A stretch of DNA of 59,304 nucleotides from Bacteroidales bacterium (GTDB lineage Bacteria; Bacteroidota; Bacteroidia; Bacteroidales; UBA7960), in the NCBI GenBank assembly GCA_007125585.1, contig SLCY01000008.1, positions 1 to 59,304 of the forward strand. Reading direction: 5' to 3'. A program made the position numbers and the translations under genes. Shown here piece by piece: positions 45,243 through 55,507 of this stretch (position 1 is the first letter of the stretch; each line of letters opens with the position of its first letter). The notes beneath the pieces are model-generated. The model had not been told where the DNA came from. It did no database searches and worked only from the letters and a program-made list of their open reading frames with translations.

Positions 45243-45419
45243 AAGACCCAAAAGGAGCACTGCCTATGACAACGGCTTGTTTGACATCTGATGCAGGGGA
45301 AAGGGACCCCGTGAATCAGCCACGGTGAAGCCCCGTGTGAGTCAACCTAACAGATTTTTAATAAACATTGGATCCGGTCTGCCACCTGGCCAAAAACAAC
45401 CATCTTAAAGTTTGAGATC

Positions 45420-46874
45420 ATGAACAGACAGAACATTTCTTTAAGGCTCAGATTGCTTTTTCCTGCCGCTGCAGGCATTGCGCTACTGGGGTTTTCAGAC
45501 CGGACTGTATCTGCCGGTGAAACATGGCCGGAGCCAACCCTTGATGAACTGCAAAACAGCAGACCCAACATCATTTTCATCCTTGCCGACGACATGGGCT
45601 ACAATGATTTAAGCTTTACCGGGCAGACCGGGTTTGAAACCCCCGGTCTTGACCGGATGGCTGAGGAGGGGATGTTCCTGACCGATCATTACGCGGGAAG
45701 CACTGTCAGTGCCCCCTCCCGCGCTGCTTTGCTTACAGGACAGCATACAGGCCATGTTTATCAAAGGGGCAATGGCATCATTGAATTCCGTCCGGATCCC
45801 CTGGATATCACCATCGCGACAAGACTGCAACGTGCCGGATATCACACGGCCATGATAGGGAAGTCGGGCGTGGGATGCAATTCAAACAACGCCACATTGC
45901 CCAACGACAAGGGCTTTGACCATTTTTTCGGCTTTTTGGCACATGCGGCAGCACACCGGTTTTATCCGGAGCAATTGTACAAAAACGGCCGTACCATAAG
46001 CTACCCCCAAAACCAGGGTTATACCGGTGAGATATACAGTGGTGACCTGTTTCTGGATGATGCACTCCGCTATATAGACACCCAGGGCCGGACAGGTCAA
46101 CCATTCTTCCTGCACCTGGCCATTCAGCAGCCCCATGCTGACCTTGCCGTTCCCGAAGAGTTCCGCGCAGCTTACATGGGCAGGTTTGAAGAGAACCCCA
46201 GGCGTTCGGGAGGATACCTCTCTGAAGACCATCCGGCGGCCACTTATGCCGGGATGATCACTTATGTGGACCATACCGTCAGAAGGGTGTTGCAAAAACT
46301 CCGCGAATTGGGTATTGAAAAAAATACGCTGGTGATTTTTAGTTCAGATAACGGGTCATACTCAGAAGGGGGCTACCATTATAGCATGCACAACTCCAAT
46401 GCCCCCTTCCGGGGCGGCAAACGCGACCTCTACGACGGAGGGATACGCGTGCCCACCATTGCCTGGTGGCCCGGCACCATCAGAGCAGGATCGTTCTCAG
46501 ATCATGTATCGGCTTTCTGGGACTTCGCACCCACCGCACTGGAGCTGGCAGGCAAACCTGTCCCGGAAAAGATGGACGGCATCTCTTTCCTCCCCACGCT
46601 TTTACGGAAAACCGATAAACAACAAGAACATGAATACCTTTACTGGGAGTTTTACGAACAGGGCGGAAAAAAAGCCATACGGTACGGTGAATGGAAAGGG
46701 ATCCGCCTGAATGTAAAAAGGGACCGTCACGGTCCCATTGAATTGTACAATATTGTTGAAGACCCGGGTGAAACGACCAATGTGGCCGACCAGCACCTTG
46801 AAATCGTTGAAAGGATTGCCTCTTTCATGGAAGAAGCGCACGAAACACCTGAATTTGAAGGATTCAGCTTTTGA
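45420..46874 (+). CDS. Exported S1-family sulfatase (Ser-type)
   Basis: The protein has 484 residues. A signal peptide covers about 1-32. The metal-binding start is RPNIIFILADDMGYNDLSFT, with the double Asp for calcium. The formylglycine motif is S-A-P-S-R with Ser97 (codon AGT at 45708-45710), in SAPSRAALLTGQHTG. Later motifs include NTLVIFSSDNGSYSEGG with the second metal pair and APFRGGKRDLYDGGIRVP. A sulfate ester is removed from a carbohydrate in the periplasm or outside. The Ser at the active site needs the anaerobic maturase encoded nearby. It lies 177 bases after the glycosidase gene and 27 before the next sulfatase gene. Confidence 0.92.
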   Translation: MNRQNISLRLRLLFPAAAGIALLGFSDRTVSAGETWPEPTLDELQNSRPNIIFILADDMGYNDLSFTGQTGFETPGLDRMAEEGMFLTDHYAGSTVSAPSRAALLTGQHTGHVYQRGNGIIEFRPDPLDITIATRLQRAGYHTAMIGKSGVGCNSNNATLPNDKGFDHFFGFLAHAAAHRFYPEQLYKNGRTISYPQNQGYTGEIYSGDLFLDDALRYIDTQGRTGQPFFLHLAIQQPHADLAVPEEFRAAYMGRFEENPRRSGGYLSEDHPAATYAGMITYVDHTVRRVLQKLRELGIEKNTLVIFSSDNGSYSEGGYHYSMHNSNAPFRGGKRDLYDGGIRVPTIAWWPGTIRAGSFSDHVSAFWDFAPTALELAGKPVPEKMDGISFLPTLLRKTDKQQEHEYLYWEFYEQGGKKAIRYGEWKGIRLNVKRDRHGPIELYNIVEDPGETTNVADQHLEIVERIASFMEEAHETPEFEGFSF

Positions 46875-46901
46875 TCAACTTGCATCTCGAAGCCTTGTAT
46901 C

Positions 46902-48869
46902 ATGAAAAGACTTGTTGTCCCCTCCCTTTGTTTGGCCACCATGGCTGCCTGCAATGCGGGTGTATCGGAAAAAAAACCGGAACAACCCAACATATTGTTT
47001 CTCGTGGTTGAGGATGCATCACCTTATATGTACCCTGCATACGGTAACAAGGATATCAATACGCCGAACCTTGATCTGTTGGCTGAACAGGGGGTTGTAT
47101 TTAATAACGCCCTGGCCAATGCACCCTATTCGTCACCGGCCCGTTCTTCACTGATCAGCGGCAGCTATGCCACCACCTATGGCAACGACTGGCACCGCAA
47201 CAATCACATTGTGCCGGGTCAGTATTTTTTCCCTCAATACCTCAGGGAGGCCGGATATTTTACGGTCAATGCCGGCAAGACCGATTACAATGTTACCCGT
47301 GAGGTTCAGCGCGAATGGTATGACGTGGCCTGGGATAAAATGAGTGGGTACAAAAACCAGGACCGTCCCAATGTTTCCTACAATGATCCCGCACGTGGCG
47401 ACAAGCCGTTCTTCGCCCAGTTCAACAATAATACCTCCCACATGAGCAGGATCAATTCTGTTTATGTGCATCACCGGGCGCCTTCGAGGCTTGATAAAAA
47501 CAGTGTTGAACTCCCCCCGCATGTCCCTGATCTGCCTGAAACCCGTTCCGATTATGCAGTCCACCTCGACGGGATTGAAGATACTGACCGCTGGGTGGGC
47601 ATTTTCCTGGATGACCTGGAAGAACGGGAACTGTCAGACAACACCATCATATTCTACTTTTCTGATCATGGGGGCTGCTTGCCCAGGGGTAAGGCCTTCC
47701 CTTATGAAACTGGCTTTACAGCTGCCTTGATCATCTCTGCCCCACCCAGATGGCAGCATCTTTTACCTTCCAGACCCGGTACCATGAACGACCGCCTGGT
47801 GGCGTTTGCCGATTTTGGCCCGACACTGCTCAGCATTGCCGGGGTAAAACCCCCTGATCACATGCAGGGAAGGGCCTTTATGGGGCAATATGAGGAAGCA
47901 CCCAGGGATTACTCCCTGAACTTCCGCACCAATACAGAGGATCATTTTGATCCCTCACGGTCGGTGTTCACCAATGAATATCAATATATCCGCAACTACA
48001 CCCCATATAAGATCCATGGATTGAGGCAATCTTACCAGTGGGGCATGCCCGGGCAGATGGCATGGGACAGCCTGTTCCATTCTGTGGGCGCCAACCCCGA
48101 ACATCAGCAATACTATTTGCCCAAACCCGGTGAAATGCTTTTCGACCGGAAAGAGGACCCCTATGGATTGAACAACCTGGCCGATGACCCGGCCTATGCC
48201 CCGTTGATCGCCGAATTCAGGGAGGTGACAGCCAATCATATTCGCGAAACCAAAGACCTGGGCTTCTTCCCGAGGGATGTCAGGGAGCATTTTGTGGCTG
48301 AAGGGGTGGCGTTGTACAACTGGGTGCGCGAGGTTAACTACCCTTTTGAGTTATTGTATCGCACCGTAGAAACAGCTGCCAGTCCCGAAATATCCGATTT
48401 GCATTTTCTGGAATCCATGCTGGTGCATGAAAGACCTGAAATACGCTTCTGGGCAGCTTCCGGAATGGCAAACCTTGCGCATCGGGGTTTGCTGGCCCAT
48501 GCTCCGGAAGAGCTGGTAACCCTCTCCGATGATGAATTCGGCAGTGTGGCCGCCATGGCAGCCGAAGCCATGGTGTATGCCGGATATACGGAAGAAGGGT
48601 TGGATGTCCTTGTTAAACAGGCTTTTCAGGGAAACACCTTTGCCACATCCAGCCTTGAACAGTTGCGAAAAGCTGTAAAACCTGTGCTGCCTGAGATAAG
48701 AAAACTGGCCAATGAAAGCAAGAACAGCAGGATCCGGTTCAACGCACGCAGCATTTTGATCAATTTTGGTGAATTGCCAATGGCCAAGCTTCATGAACCA
48801 GCTGCAGTGAATAACTTCGTCCGGGCCCAACGGAACAGGGTGGAAAACTGGGCCCCAACCGTGCCGTAA
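46902..48869 (+). CDS. Lipoprotein S1-family sulfatase (Ser-type) with HEAT-like C-terminal extension
   Basis: The protein has 655 residues, about 150 longer than its neighbours. A lipobox (MAAC) anchors it. The start QPNILFLVVEDASPYMYPAY has ED in place of the usual DD at the calcium site. The formylglycine motif is S-S-P-A-R with Ser77 (NAPYSSPARSSLISGSYATT). The second metal site is FYFSDHGGCLPRGKAF. The C-terminal ~150 residues look like HEAT/armadillo helices (VHERPEIRFWAASGMANLAH; DEFGSVAAMAAEAMVYAGYT; NSRIRFNARSILINFGELP). This subgroup often resembles heparan-type N-/O-sulfatases of PUL loci. It starts 27 bases after the previous sulfatase gene, so it is cotranscribed. Confidence 0.9.
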   Translation: MKRLVVPSLCLATMAACNAGVSEKKPEQPNILFLVVEDASPYMYPAYGNKDINTPNLDLLAEQGVVFNNALANAPYSSPARSSLISGSYATTYGNDWHRNNHIVPGQYFFPQYLREAGYFTVNAGKTDYNVTREVQREWYDVAWDKMSGYKNQDRPNVSYNDPARGDKPFFAQFNNNTSHMSRINSVYVHHRAPSRLDKNSVELPPHVPDLPETRSDYAVHLDGIEDTDRWVGIFLDDLEERELSDNTIIFYFSDHGGCLPRGKAFPYETGFTAALIISAPPRWQHLLPSRPGTMNDRLVAFADFGPTLLSIAGVKPPDHMQGRAFMGQYEEAPRDYSLNFRTNTEDHFDPSRSVFTNEYQYIRNYTPYKIHGLRQSYQWGMPGQMAWDSLFHSVGANPEHQQYYLPKPGEMLFDRKEDPYGLNNLADDPAYAPLIAEFREVTANHIRETKDLGFFPRDVREHFVAEGVALYNWVREVNYPFELLYRTVETAASPEISDLHFLESMLVHERPEIRFWAASGMANLAHRGLLAHAPEELVTLSDDEFGSVAAMAAEAMVYAGYTEEGLDVLVKQAFQGNTFATSSLEQLRKAVKPVLPEIRKLANESKNSRIRFNARSILINFGELPMAKLHEPAAVNNFVRAQRNRVENWAPTVP

Positions 48870-49086
48870 GCAAGGTTGCCGGACATGCAATCAGGCTGCC
48901 TGATGTTACACCGGGTATTTACCTGGTTAAGGTCCGCTGTAGTGTTAATTTTGGTTTTTTCAGAAGATAATGATTTGATCATTCCATCTTCATCAATCTG
49001 AAGCATTGTTTATGAACAGATCAACCCCTGAAACAAAAATACCATAATTTGGGGGTTTTGCCACAATGTTTGAGGGAATGTGTCGC

Positions 49087-49094
49087 TATATTTG
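49087..49094 (+). promoter_or_regulatory. Bacteroidota -7 box (TATATTTG)
   Basis: TATATTTG ends 36 bases before the ATG at 49131. It suggests a separate promoter for the second pair of sulfatase genes. A TTTG lies 14 bases upstream of the box, shorter than the usual spacing. Confidence 0.55.
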
Positions 49095-49130
49095 TCCATA
49101 AATATTAACCGTATCAAAAACCTTCGAAGT

Positions 49131-50720
49131 ATGAAATTAAAAACGTCACTCATGCTTTTGTCAGGCACAGCCTGCTTTTCAATTACTGGCTGCCAGATAG
49201 CAGACCAGCCGTCAAAACCGAATGTGCTGTTCATCCTGACGGATGACCTTGGTTATTACGATTTGAGCCATACAGGCAGTAAATATTATGAAACGCCAAA
49301 TACTGACAGGATTGCACTCGAGGGCATGGAGTTCACCCATGGATACGCCACCTCGCCGGTAAGCAGTCCGGCACGTGCCAGTATCATGACGGGGCAGTTT
49401 GCCCCCCGGCATGGCATTACCGACTGGATTGGTGCACGCACCGGGGAATCCTGGCGGGAGCATGGGCGTCACAGTCAACTGTTGCCACCTGAGTATGAAC
49501 CCCACCTGTCATACAACCACCATACGCTGGCTGAGGCCATGCAGGAGGCCGGATACAAAACCTTCTTTTCCGGCAAATGGCACCTGGGCAGCGAGGGCTC
49601 ATGGCCCAAAGACCATGGCTTTGACATCAATATTGGGGGATGGGACAGTGGTAGCCCACGGGGCGGCTACTTTGACCCGTACGATAATCCAAACCTGGAA
49701 AATCGTAGGCCCGGCGAAAACCTATCGATGCGGCTGGCCGATGAAACAGTACAGTTTTTAAATGAACATAACCCCAATGAAACCGGTCAGCCGGTGTTCG
49801 CCTTCCTGTCATTCTATGCCGTGCATGGCCCGCTGCAGTCAACACAGGAAAAGTGGAGCAAATACCGTGAAAAAGCCGAACAAATGGGCATTGCAGAGTA
49901 TGGCTATGAAATGGGGAAATACCTTCCCATCCGCATGGTGCAGGACAATCCGGTGTATGCCGGCCTGGTCGAAGCCATGGACGATGCGGTGGGCCACGTG
50001 CTGAACGCCCTCGATGAACTGGGCCTGGAAGAGAATACCATCGTCATCTTTACCTCCGACCATGGAGGTGTCTCTTCAGGAGATGGTTTTGCAACCTCCA
50101 ACCTGCCTTTCAGGGAAGGCAAGGGATCTACCCTTGAAGGCGGCTTACGCGTTCCATTTTTCATAAAAGCACCGGGGATGACCAAGGCAAACAGTACAAC
50201 GGATTACCCTGCAACCGGAGCTGACTTCTATCCGACGATCCTCGACCTGATCGGAGAAGAACTGAACCCTTCCGAACATAAAGACGGGCTCAGTTTGCTG
50301 CCGGCAATCCGTGGTGAGGAAATGGAAGACAGGTATTTGATATGGCACTATCCCCATTATGGGAACCAGGGTGGCAGGCCCTCCTCAGTGATCCGTTATG
50401 GCGACTGGAAACTGATACATCTTTACGAATCAGACCATCAGGAACTGTATAACCTTAGAACCGATATATACGAACAACGAAACCTCATGAAGATGTTTCC
50501 CGAAAAAGCCGGATCGCTGAAAAATTCGTTGTTTGGATACCTTGAAGAGACCGGCGCCAAATTTCCCGAAAGGGATCCTCTTTATGATGAGGAGGCTGAG
50601 CGTGCACGCCTTGAAAGGATAGAGCGGGTCAGGATGTCGCAACTTGAAAATCAACGGATACAAGTACTTTCACCCGATTTTGATCCGCAGAATGATTGGT
50701 GGGGCAGTGCCGTTGAATGA
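49131..50720 (+). CDS. Lipoprotein S1-family sulfatase (Ser-type)
   Basis: The protein has 529 residues from the ATG at 49131 (MKLKTSLMLLSGTACFSITG), which gives a proper lipoprotein signal with Cys at SITGC. An upstream start at 49080 is rejected because it precedes the promoter box. Motifs are NVLFILTDDLGYYDLSHTGS, the formylglycine motif S-S-P-A-R with Ser78 (VSSPARASIMTGQFAPRHGI), FFSGKWHLGSEGSWPKDHGF, and IVIFTSDHGGVSSGDGFATS. The Arg/Lys-rich sulfate-binding residues are in place. It is typical of the arylsulfatase-A-like subgroup in Bacteroidota polysaccharide loci. It precedes another sulfatase gene by 183 bases. Confidence 0.92.
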   Translation: MKLKTSLMLLSGTACFSITGCQIADQPSKPNVLFILTDDLGYYDLSHTGSKYYETPNTDRIALEGMEFTHGYATSPVSSPARASIMTGQFAPRHGITDWIGARTGESWREHGRHSQLLPPEYEPHLSYNHHTLAEAMQEAGYKTFFSGKWHLGSEGSWPKDHGFDINIGGWDSGSPRGGYFDPYDNPNLENRRPGENLSMRLADETVQFLNEHNPNETGQPVFAFLSFYAVHGPLQSTQEKWSKYREKAEQMGIAEYGYEMGKYLPIRMVQDNPVYAGLVEAMDDAVGHVLNALDELGLEENTIVIFTSDHGGVSSGDGFATSNLPFREGKGSTLEGGLRVPFFIKAPGMTKANSTTDYPATGADFYPTILDLIGEELNPSEHKDGLSLLPAIRGEEMEDRYLIWHYPHYGNQGGRPSSVIRYGDWKLIHLYESDHQELYNLRTDIYEQRNLMKMFPEKAGSLKNSLFGYLEETGAKFPERDPLYDEEAERARLERIERVRMSQLENQRIQVLSPDFDPQNDWWGSAVE

Positions 50721-50903
50721 ATGTTTTCGTAGGTGCCGGAACCGGGAATGATCAGTGTGGATGACAATACACTCGCAAGGTTGCCGCATACCGCACCCCG
50801 TTGCCGGAGAAAGTAATTGTGCCTGCTCACCAGGCCTTTTGGCAGGGGCTGTGACAAAGTCAACAAATATAGAGCCCATTGATTAACAAAAATCCTGACA
50901 GTC

Positions 50904-52460
50904 ATGAAAAATGAGATAAAAGTCTTGTGCATACCTATGGCAGTGGGGGTGCTGGGGGCGTGTTCCACCGTTACAGAAGATCGTGTTGACAAACCGAACC
51001 TTATCATCATCTATGCCGACGATGTGGGGTATGGCGATCTGAGTGTCTACGGATCCACCATGATCAAAACCCCGGAGATCGACCAGCTTGCTGCCGGAGG
51101 AGCCCGTTTTACCAATGCCTATTGCATGGCTTCAACCTCCACCCCGAGCCGTTATTCACTGCTTACCGGCAAATATGCCTTTCGAAATCCCGATGCTCAA
51201 ATCCTTTCGCCCGACGCAAATATGATCCTTGAACCGGGGAGCGGGACCCTCGGTGAGGTGATGCAGTCGGCCGGTTACCGTACCGCGGTGATTGGCAAGT
51301 GGCACCTGGGTGTTGGTGAAGGTGATACCGACTGGAACAAAGAAATAAAACCCACACCGCTGGAAACCGGATTTCACGAATCTTTCATCATCCCTTCCAC
51401 AAACGACCGTGTACCCACAGTGTGGGTCAAAGGAAACCGTGTTTACAACTGGAGCGAGGACGACGACCCCCTTCGCATCAGCCACCGGGAGAGGATAGGC
51501 AACCTGCCAACGGGAACCAGTCATCCGGAAAAACTCATTTACCCTGCTGATGGTTATCATTCAGGAACCATCGTGAACGGCATCAGCCGCATCGGTTTTA
51601 TGGACGGCGGCCAGTCAGCATGGTGGAGCGACGAAAATATGGGCCTGGAAATACTGGAGCGCTCACTGGCTTTCATTGAGGGACAGAAGGATGAACCCTT
51701 CTTCCTTTTTATGCCCATGCACCAGACGCATGTGCCACGGGTCCCCCATGAGATGTTTCTGGGCAAAAGCGATACCGGACTTCGGGGTGATCATATTGTG
51801 GAACTGGACTATATCGTGGGGCAGGTTGTGCAAACCCTGGAAGAATTGCAGATCCGCGGCAATACACTGATCATTTTTTCCAGTGACAACGGTCCGGTTA
51901 TCTATGACAGCTATTACGACGGGGCCATAGAAGATGGCGTGGGCCACGTTCCCAATGGCCCTTTCCGGGGAGGGAAGTATCACGTATATGAAGGGGGGAC
52001 CCGGATGCCTACCATCGTGAACTGGCCAGACAGGGTTGAGGCAGGCATCGTTTCCGATGCCATGCTCAGCCAGGTGGACCTGCTCGCCTCCATCGCCAGC
52101 CTGATTGGGGAACCTGTCCCTGAAGGGGCAGCACCCGACAGCCAAAACCAACTGTCAGCCTGGCTTGGTGAAACAGGCCTGGGCCGTGAGTATGTGATCC
52201 AACAAGGCGTCGGCATGTTTGCCATCCGAAAAGGCGACTGGAAGCTGATACTGGCCGGAGAAACCCCGGCATGGGTGGACCGCAGGCACAACGACTATCC
52301 AAACGCCATATCAACACCGATGCCATCAGCTGACGCCCATTCACTGTTCAACCTTGCCGATGACCCGGGTGAATCGAATGACCTGGCGGATGAATACCCG
52401 GAGAAGGTTGAAAAACTATTAAGCCTCTTTCATGAGATCAAAGGCCAGCACACAGAATGA
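50904..52460 (+). CDS. Lipoprotein S1-family sulfatase (Ser-type)
   Basis: The protein has 518 residues. The lipobox is VLGAC. The calcium site is IIIYADDVGYGDLSVYGS. The formylglycine motif is S-T-P-S-R with Ser79 (STSTPSRYSLLTGKYAF). AVIGKWHLGVGEGDTDWNKE and LIIFSSDNGPVIYDSYYDGA match the rest of the active site. A long insert with FHESFIIPSTNDRVPTVWVK follows the catalytic core and may shape the substrate pocket. It belongs with the other three sulfatases and the maturase. It ends 110 bases before the interrupted GH2 gene. Confidence 0.92.
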   Translation: MKNEIKVLCIPMAVGVLGACSTVTEDRVDKPNLIIIYADDVGYGDLSVYGSTMIKTPEIDQLAAGGARFTNAYCMASTSTPSRYSLLTGKYAFRNPDAQILSPDANMILEPGSGTLGEVMQSAGYRTAVIGKWHLGVGEGDTDWNKEIKPTPLETGFHESFIIPSTNDRVPTVWVKGNRVYNWSEDDDPLRISHRERIGNLPTGTSHPEKLIYPADGYHSGTIVNGISRIGFMDGGQSAWWSDENMGLEILERSLAFIEGQKDEPFFLFMPMHQTHVPRVPHEMFLGKSDTGLRGDHIVELDYIVGQVVQTLEELQIRGNTLIIFSSDNGPVIYDSYYDGAIEDGVGHVPNGPFRGGKYHVYEGGTRMPTIVNWPDRVEAGIVSDAMLSQVDLLASIASLIGEPVPEGAAPDSQNQLSAWLGETGLGREYVIQQGVGMFAIRKGDWKLILAGETPAWVDRRHNDYPNAISTPMPSADAHSLFNLADDPGESNDLADEYPEKVEKLLSLFHEIKGQHTE

Positions 52461-52570
52461 ATAATGGAGTTATATGAACCTGACCAAAGCACGATGCATT
52501 ACACTTTTTGGTGTTCAACGGCCGGCAGAAACCATACGGCCGGTCTGGAAAGCAATCAAAATCCAACCCT

Positions 52571-55432
52571 ATGAATAACAATTTTCTCCTGGTAAAAGCA
52601 GCGCCATTGCTCATGTTCCTGATCCTGTTGATCGGATGTGGTGTCAAAGAGGATAAGACAAAGATGGACCTGTCGGGTGAGTGGGGTTTCCTGATGGACC
52701 CCCGCGATATCGGGATTGAGGAAAAATGGTACGCGGATAAACTGCCCGAAACGGTTCAGCTGCCAGGGTCAATGGCCATGAACGGCAAAGGCATTCCCGT
52801 TGGCTACGACACCAAATTCATAGCGAACAACTGGATCGTACGACATAATCCCGATTACAAGTGGTATGAAGATGAAAATTACAAACCATATCTGAGCGAA
52901 TAGGAGTTGCTTTACCCTTTTTGGCTGATTACCGACAAGTATTATACCGGGATGGCATGGTACCAGAGAGAAATTGAAATTCCGGAAAACTGGCATGGTA
53001 AAAACATTGAACTTTTCCTGGAGCGATGCCACTGGGAAACACGGGCATGGCTGAACGAACACTCCCTGGGCAAACAGAACAGCCTGGGGACGGCCCATCG
53101 GTATGACCTCACCGGACTTGCTGAACCCGGCAAACACACCCTAACCATTGCCGTCGACAACCGGGTCAAAGAGATCGATGTGGGGCTTGATTCGCACAGT
53201 GTGTCAGACAATACCCAGACCAGCTGGAATGGTATCGTCGGAGAGATCAAACTGGTCAGGAGAGAACCGGTCTCCATCTCCGGGGTGCGGGTCTTTCCGG
53301 ATGTGGCAAACAGGATGGCAACCATCGAAATAGAAATAGAGAACATCACCGGCGTGGAACAACAAGCGGTTCTAAAGATACACGCAACAGGGAAAGACAG
53401 TGATTCGCCCCACAGGGTGGGAGCCATCGCTTCAGAGATTGACGCCAGGGACAGGTTTACTACAGCCGTTGTTCAATATCACATGGGGGAGGACATGCGT
53501 GCCTGGGATGAGTTTAGCCCCCATCTGTACGAGCTGACGGTTGAACTGACAACCAGCCGCTACAGGGAATCTAAGTCAGTAAATTTTGGCATGCGTAATT
53601 TTGGGACAGATGGAACCCGGTTTGCAATAAACGGCCGCCCGCTGTTTCTCCGTGGGACCCTGGAGTCTGCTATTTTCCCAAAAACCGGGTTCCCGCCCAC
53701 CGATGTGGGATCGTGGGAACGGATCCTGAAGATTTGCCGGGCACATGGGTTAAACCACTTGCGTTTCCATTCCTGGTGCCCGCCAAAAGCAGCTTTTGAA
53801 GCTGCCGACAAAATGGGTTTTTATTTCCAGGTGGAGGCATCATCATGGGCCCATGTAGGCTATGGCAACCCCATTGACCAATGGCTGTATGATGAGACGG
53901 AACGGATGATGCAGGCTTATGGCAACCACCCCTCCTTCGTTATGATGACCCATGGCAATGAGCCCCACGGCCAATACCGTGAAGCATACCTTGCTGAATA
54001 TCTTGACCACTGGAAGGCCAGGGATGGACGGAGGCTATATACAGCCGGGGCAGGGTGGCCGATGATCCCGGAAAGTGATTATCATAACAGCTCCCGGAAT
54101 GCCAGGATACAAGGCTGGGGACAACAGTTAAACAGCATCGTGAACCGCCAGCCGCCCACAACGGACTATGACTGGTCCTCAGCGGTGGAATCTTCTGACA
54201 AACCCCTGGTTAGCCATGAAATAGGGCAATGGTGCGTCTACCCCAATTTCAACGAAATGGCAAAATACGACGGGCTCATGCAGCCCACTAATTTCCGGAT
54301 ATTCAAAAGAAGCCTCGAGGCCAACCACATGCTTCACCTTGCGGATCGGTTCCTGATGGCATCTGGCAAATTGCAGGCGTTGCTTTACAAGGCCGATATT
54401 GAAGCAGCACTGCGTACCCCCGGACTGGCAGGGTTTCAACTGCTCGACCTGCAGGATTTTTCGGGCCAGGGAACCGCACTGGTGGGCGTCCTGGATGCCT
54501 TTTGGGAAGAGAAAGGGTACATATCGCCGGAAGCATTCCGTCGGTTTTGCAACACCACTGTCCCGCTGGCCCGGCTCGACAAACGCATTTTTACAGAAGG
54601 GGACACCCTTCATGCCCTGATCGAAGTGGCACATTTTGGTGAAGCACCACTGCACAACGTAACCCCCCGGTGGAGACTCATTCAAGACAAAAAAACAATT
54701 GCTGATGGTTTCTTTGGGCAACAGGATATTGCCATTGGCAACGGCACATTGATCGGCATTGTTGACCACCCATTGCAAAAGGAATATACGGCCAGGAAGC
54801 TCACCCTGGAAGTTGCCGTGGAGACTTTTGAAAACTCGTGGGATGTTTGGGTGTTTCCCGAAAATCAACCGCTGGAAAAAAAAGACATAGCGGTAGTTGA
54901 ATATATCGATGAAGACATTGGGGGTTTTCTTGAAGGGGGCGGCAAGGTGTTGTTAAGCCTTGGCAAAGGAAAAGTTGCCCAGGATATGGGCGGCGATGTG
55001 GGTGTGGGGTTTTCCAGCATTTTCTGGAATACTGCCTGGACCAACAACCAGAAGCCCCACACCCTGGGCATTCTCTGTGATCCGGAACACCCGGCCCTGG
55101 AGCTGTTTCCTACCGAATACCATTCCAACTGGCAATGGTGGGATGCCATGAGCCATGCCGATGCTTTGCGGCTGGACACCTTCTCCCCCGAACTGAAACC
55201 CATTGTACGGATTGTCGATGACTGGGTTACCAACCGCCGCCTTGCACTGATCTTTGAAGCCAAAGTGGGAGAGGGGAGCATCCTGGTGAGTGGCGTGGAT
55301 CTTGTCAACAACCTGGAAGACCGCCCGGAAGCGCGGCAGCTCAGAAGCAGCCTGCTGCATTATATGGGGCAAGATCTGTTCAACCCCCGGGTCGAATTGA
55401 GCCAGACTGACCTGCTTAAAATGCTGGAATAA
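52571..55432 (+). pseudogene. GH2-family glycoside hydrolase interrupted by an in-frame TAG
   Basis: The full frame has 953 codons: a lipoprotein signal (FLILLIGCG), a TAG at codon 111 (52901-52903), and then an uninterrupted frame to 55432. Around the stop the chain reads YKPYLSE-stop-ELLYPFWLITDKYYTGMAWY, so the stop falls inside the sugar-binding jelly roll and not at a domain border. The domains are GH2 sugar-binding (to ~215), immunoglobulin-like (to ~335), then the TIM barrel with the acid/base Glu464 in THGNEPHG and the nucleophile Glu550 in SHEIGQWCVYPNF. Both catalytic residues are intact. One base change would explain the stop (for example CAG to TAG). It could be a recent pseudogene, a readthrough case or a sequencing error. 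Confidence 0.8.
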
Positions 55433-55507
55433 GAACAGCCCGGTATCAGCAAAGCCTGGTTGCCATGCAAGAAAACACCGGAAAAAGAACAGGGTGACAA
55501 TGCGTAC

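Noticed and set aside
52901-52903. TAG as a pyrrolysine codon
   Set aside because: The GH2 fold has no site that needs pyrrolysine, and I know of no pyrrolysine machinery in Bacteroidota; a nonsense change or sequencing error is simpler.
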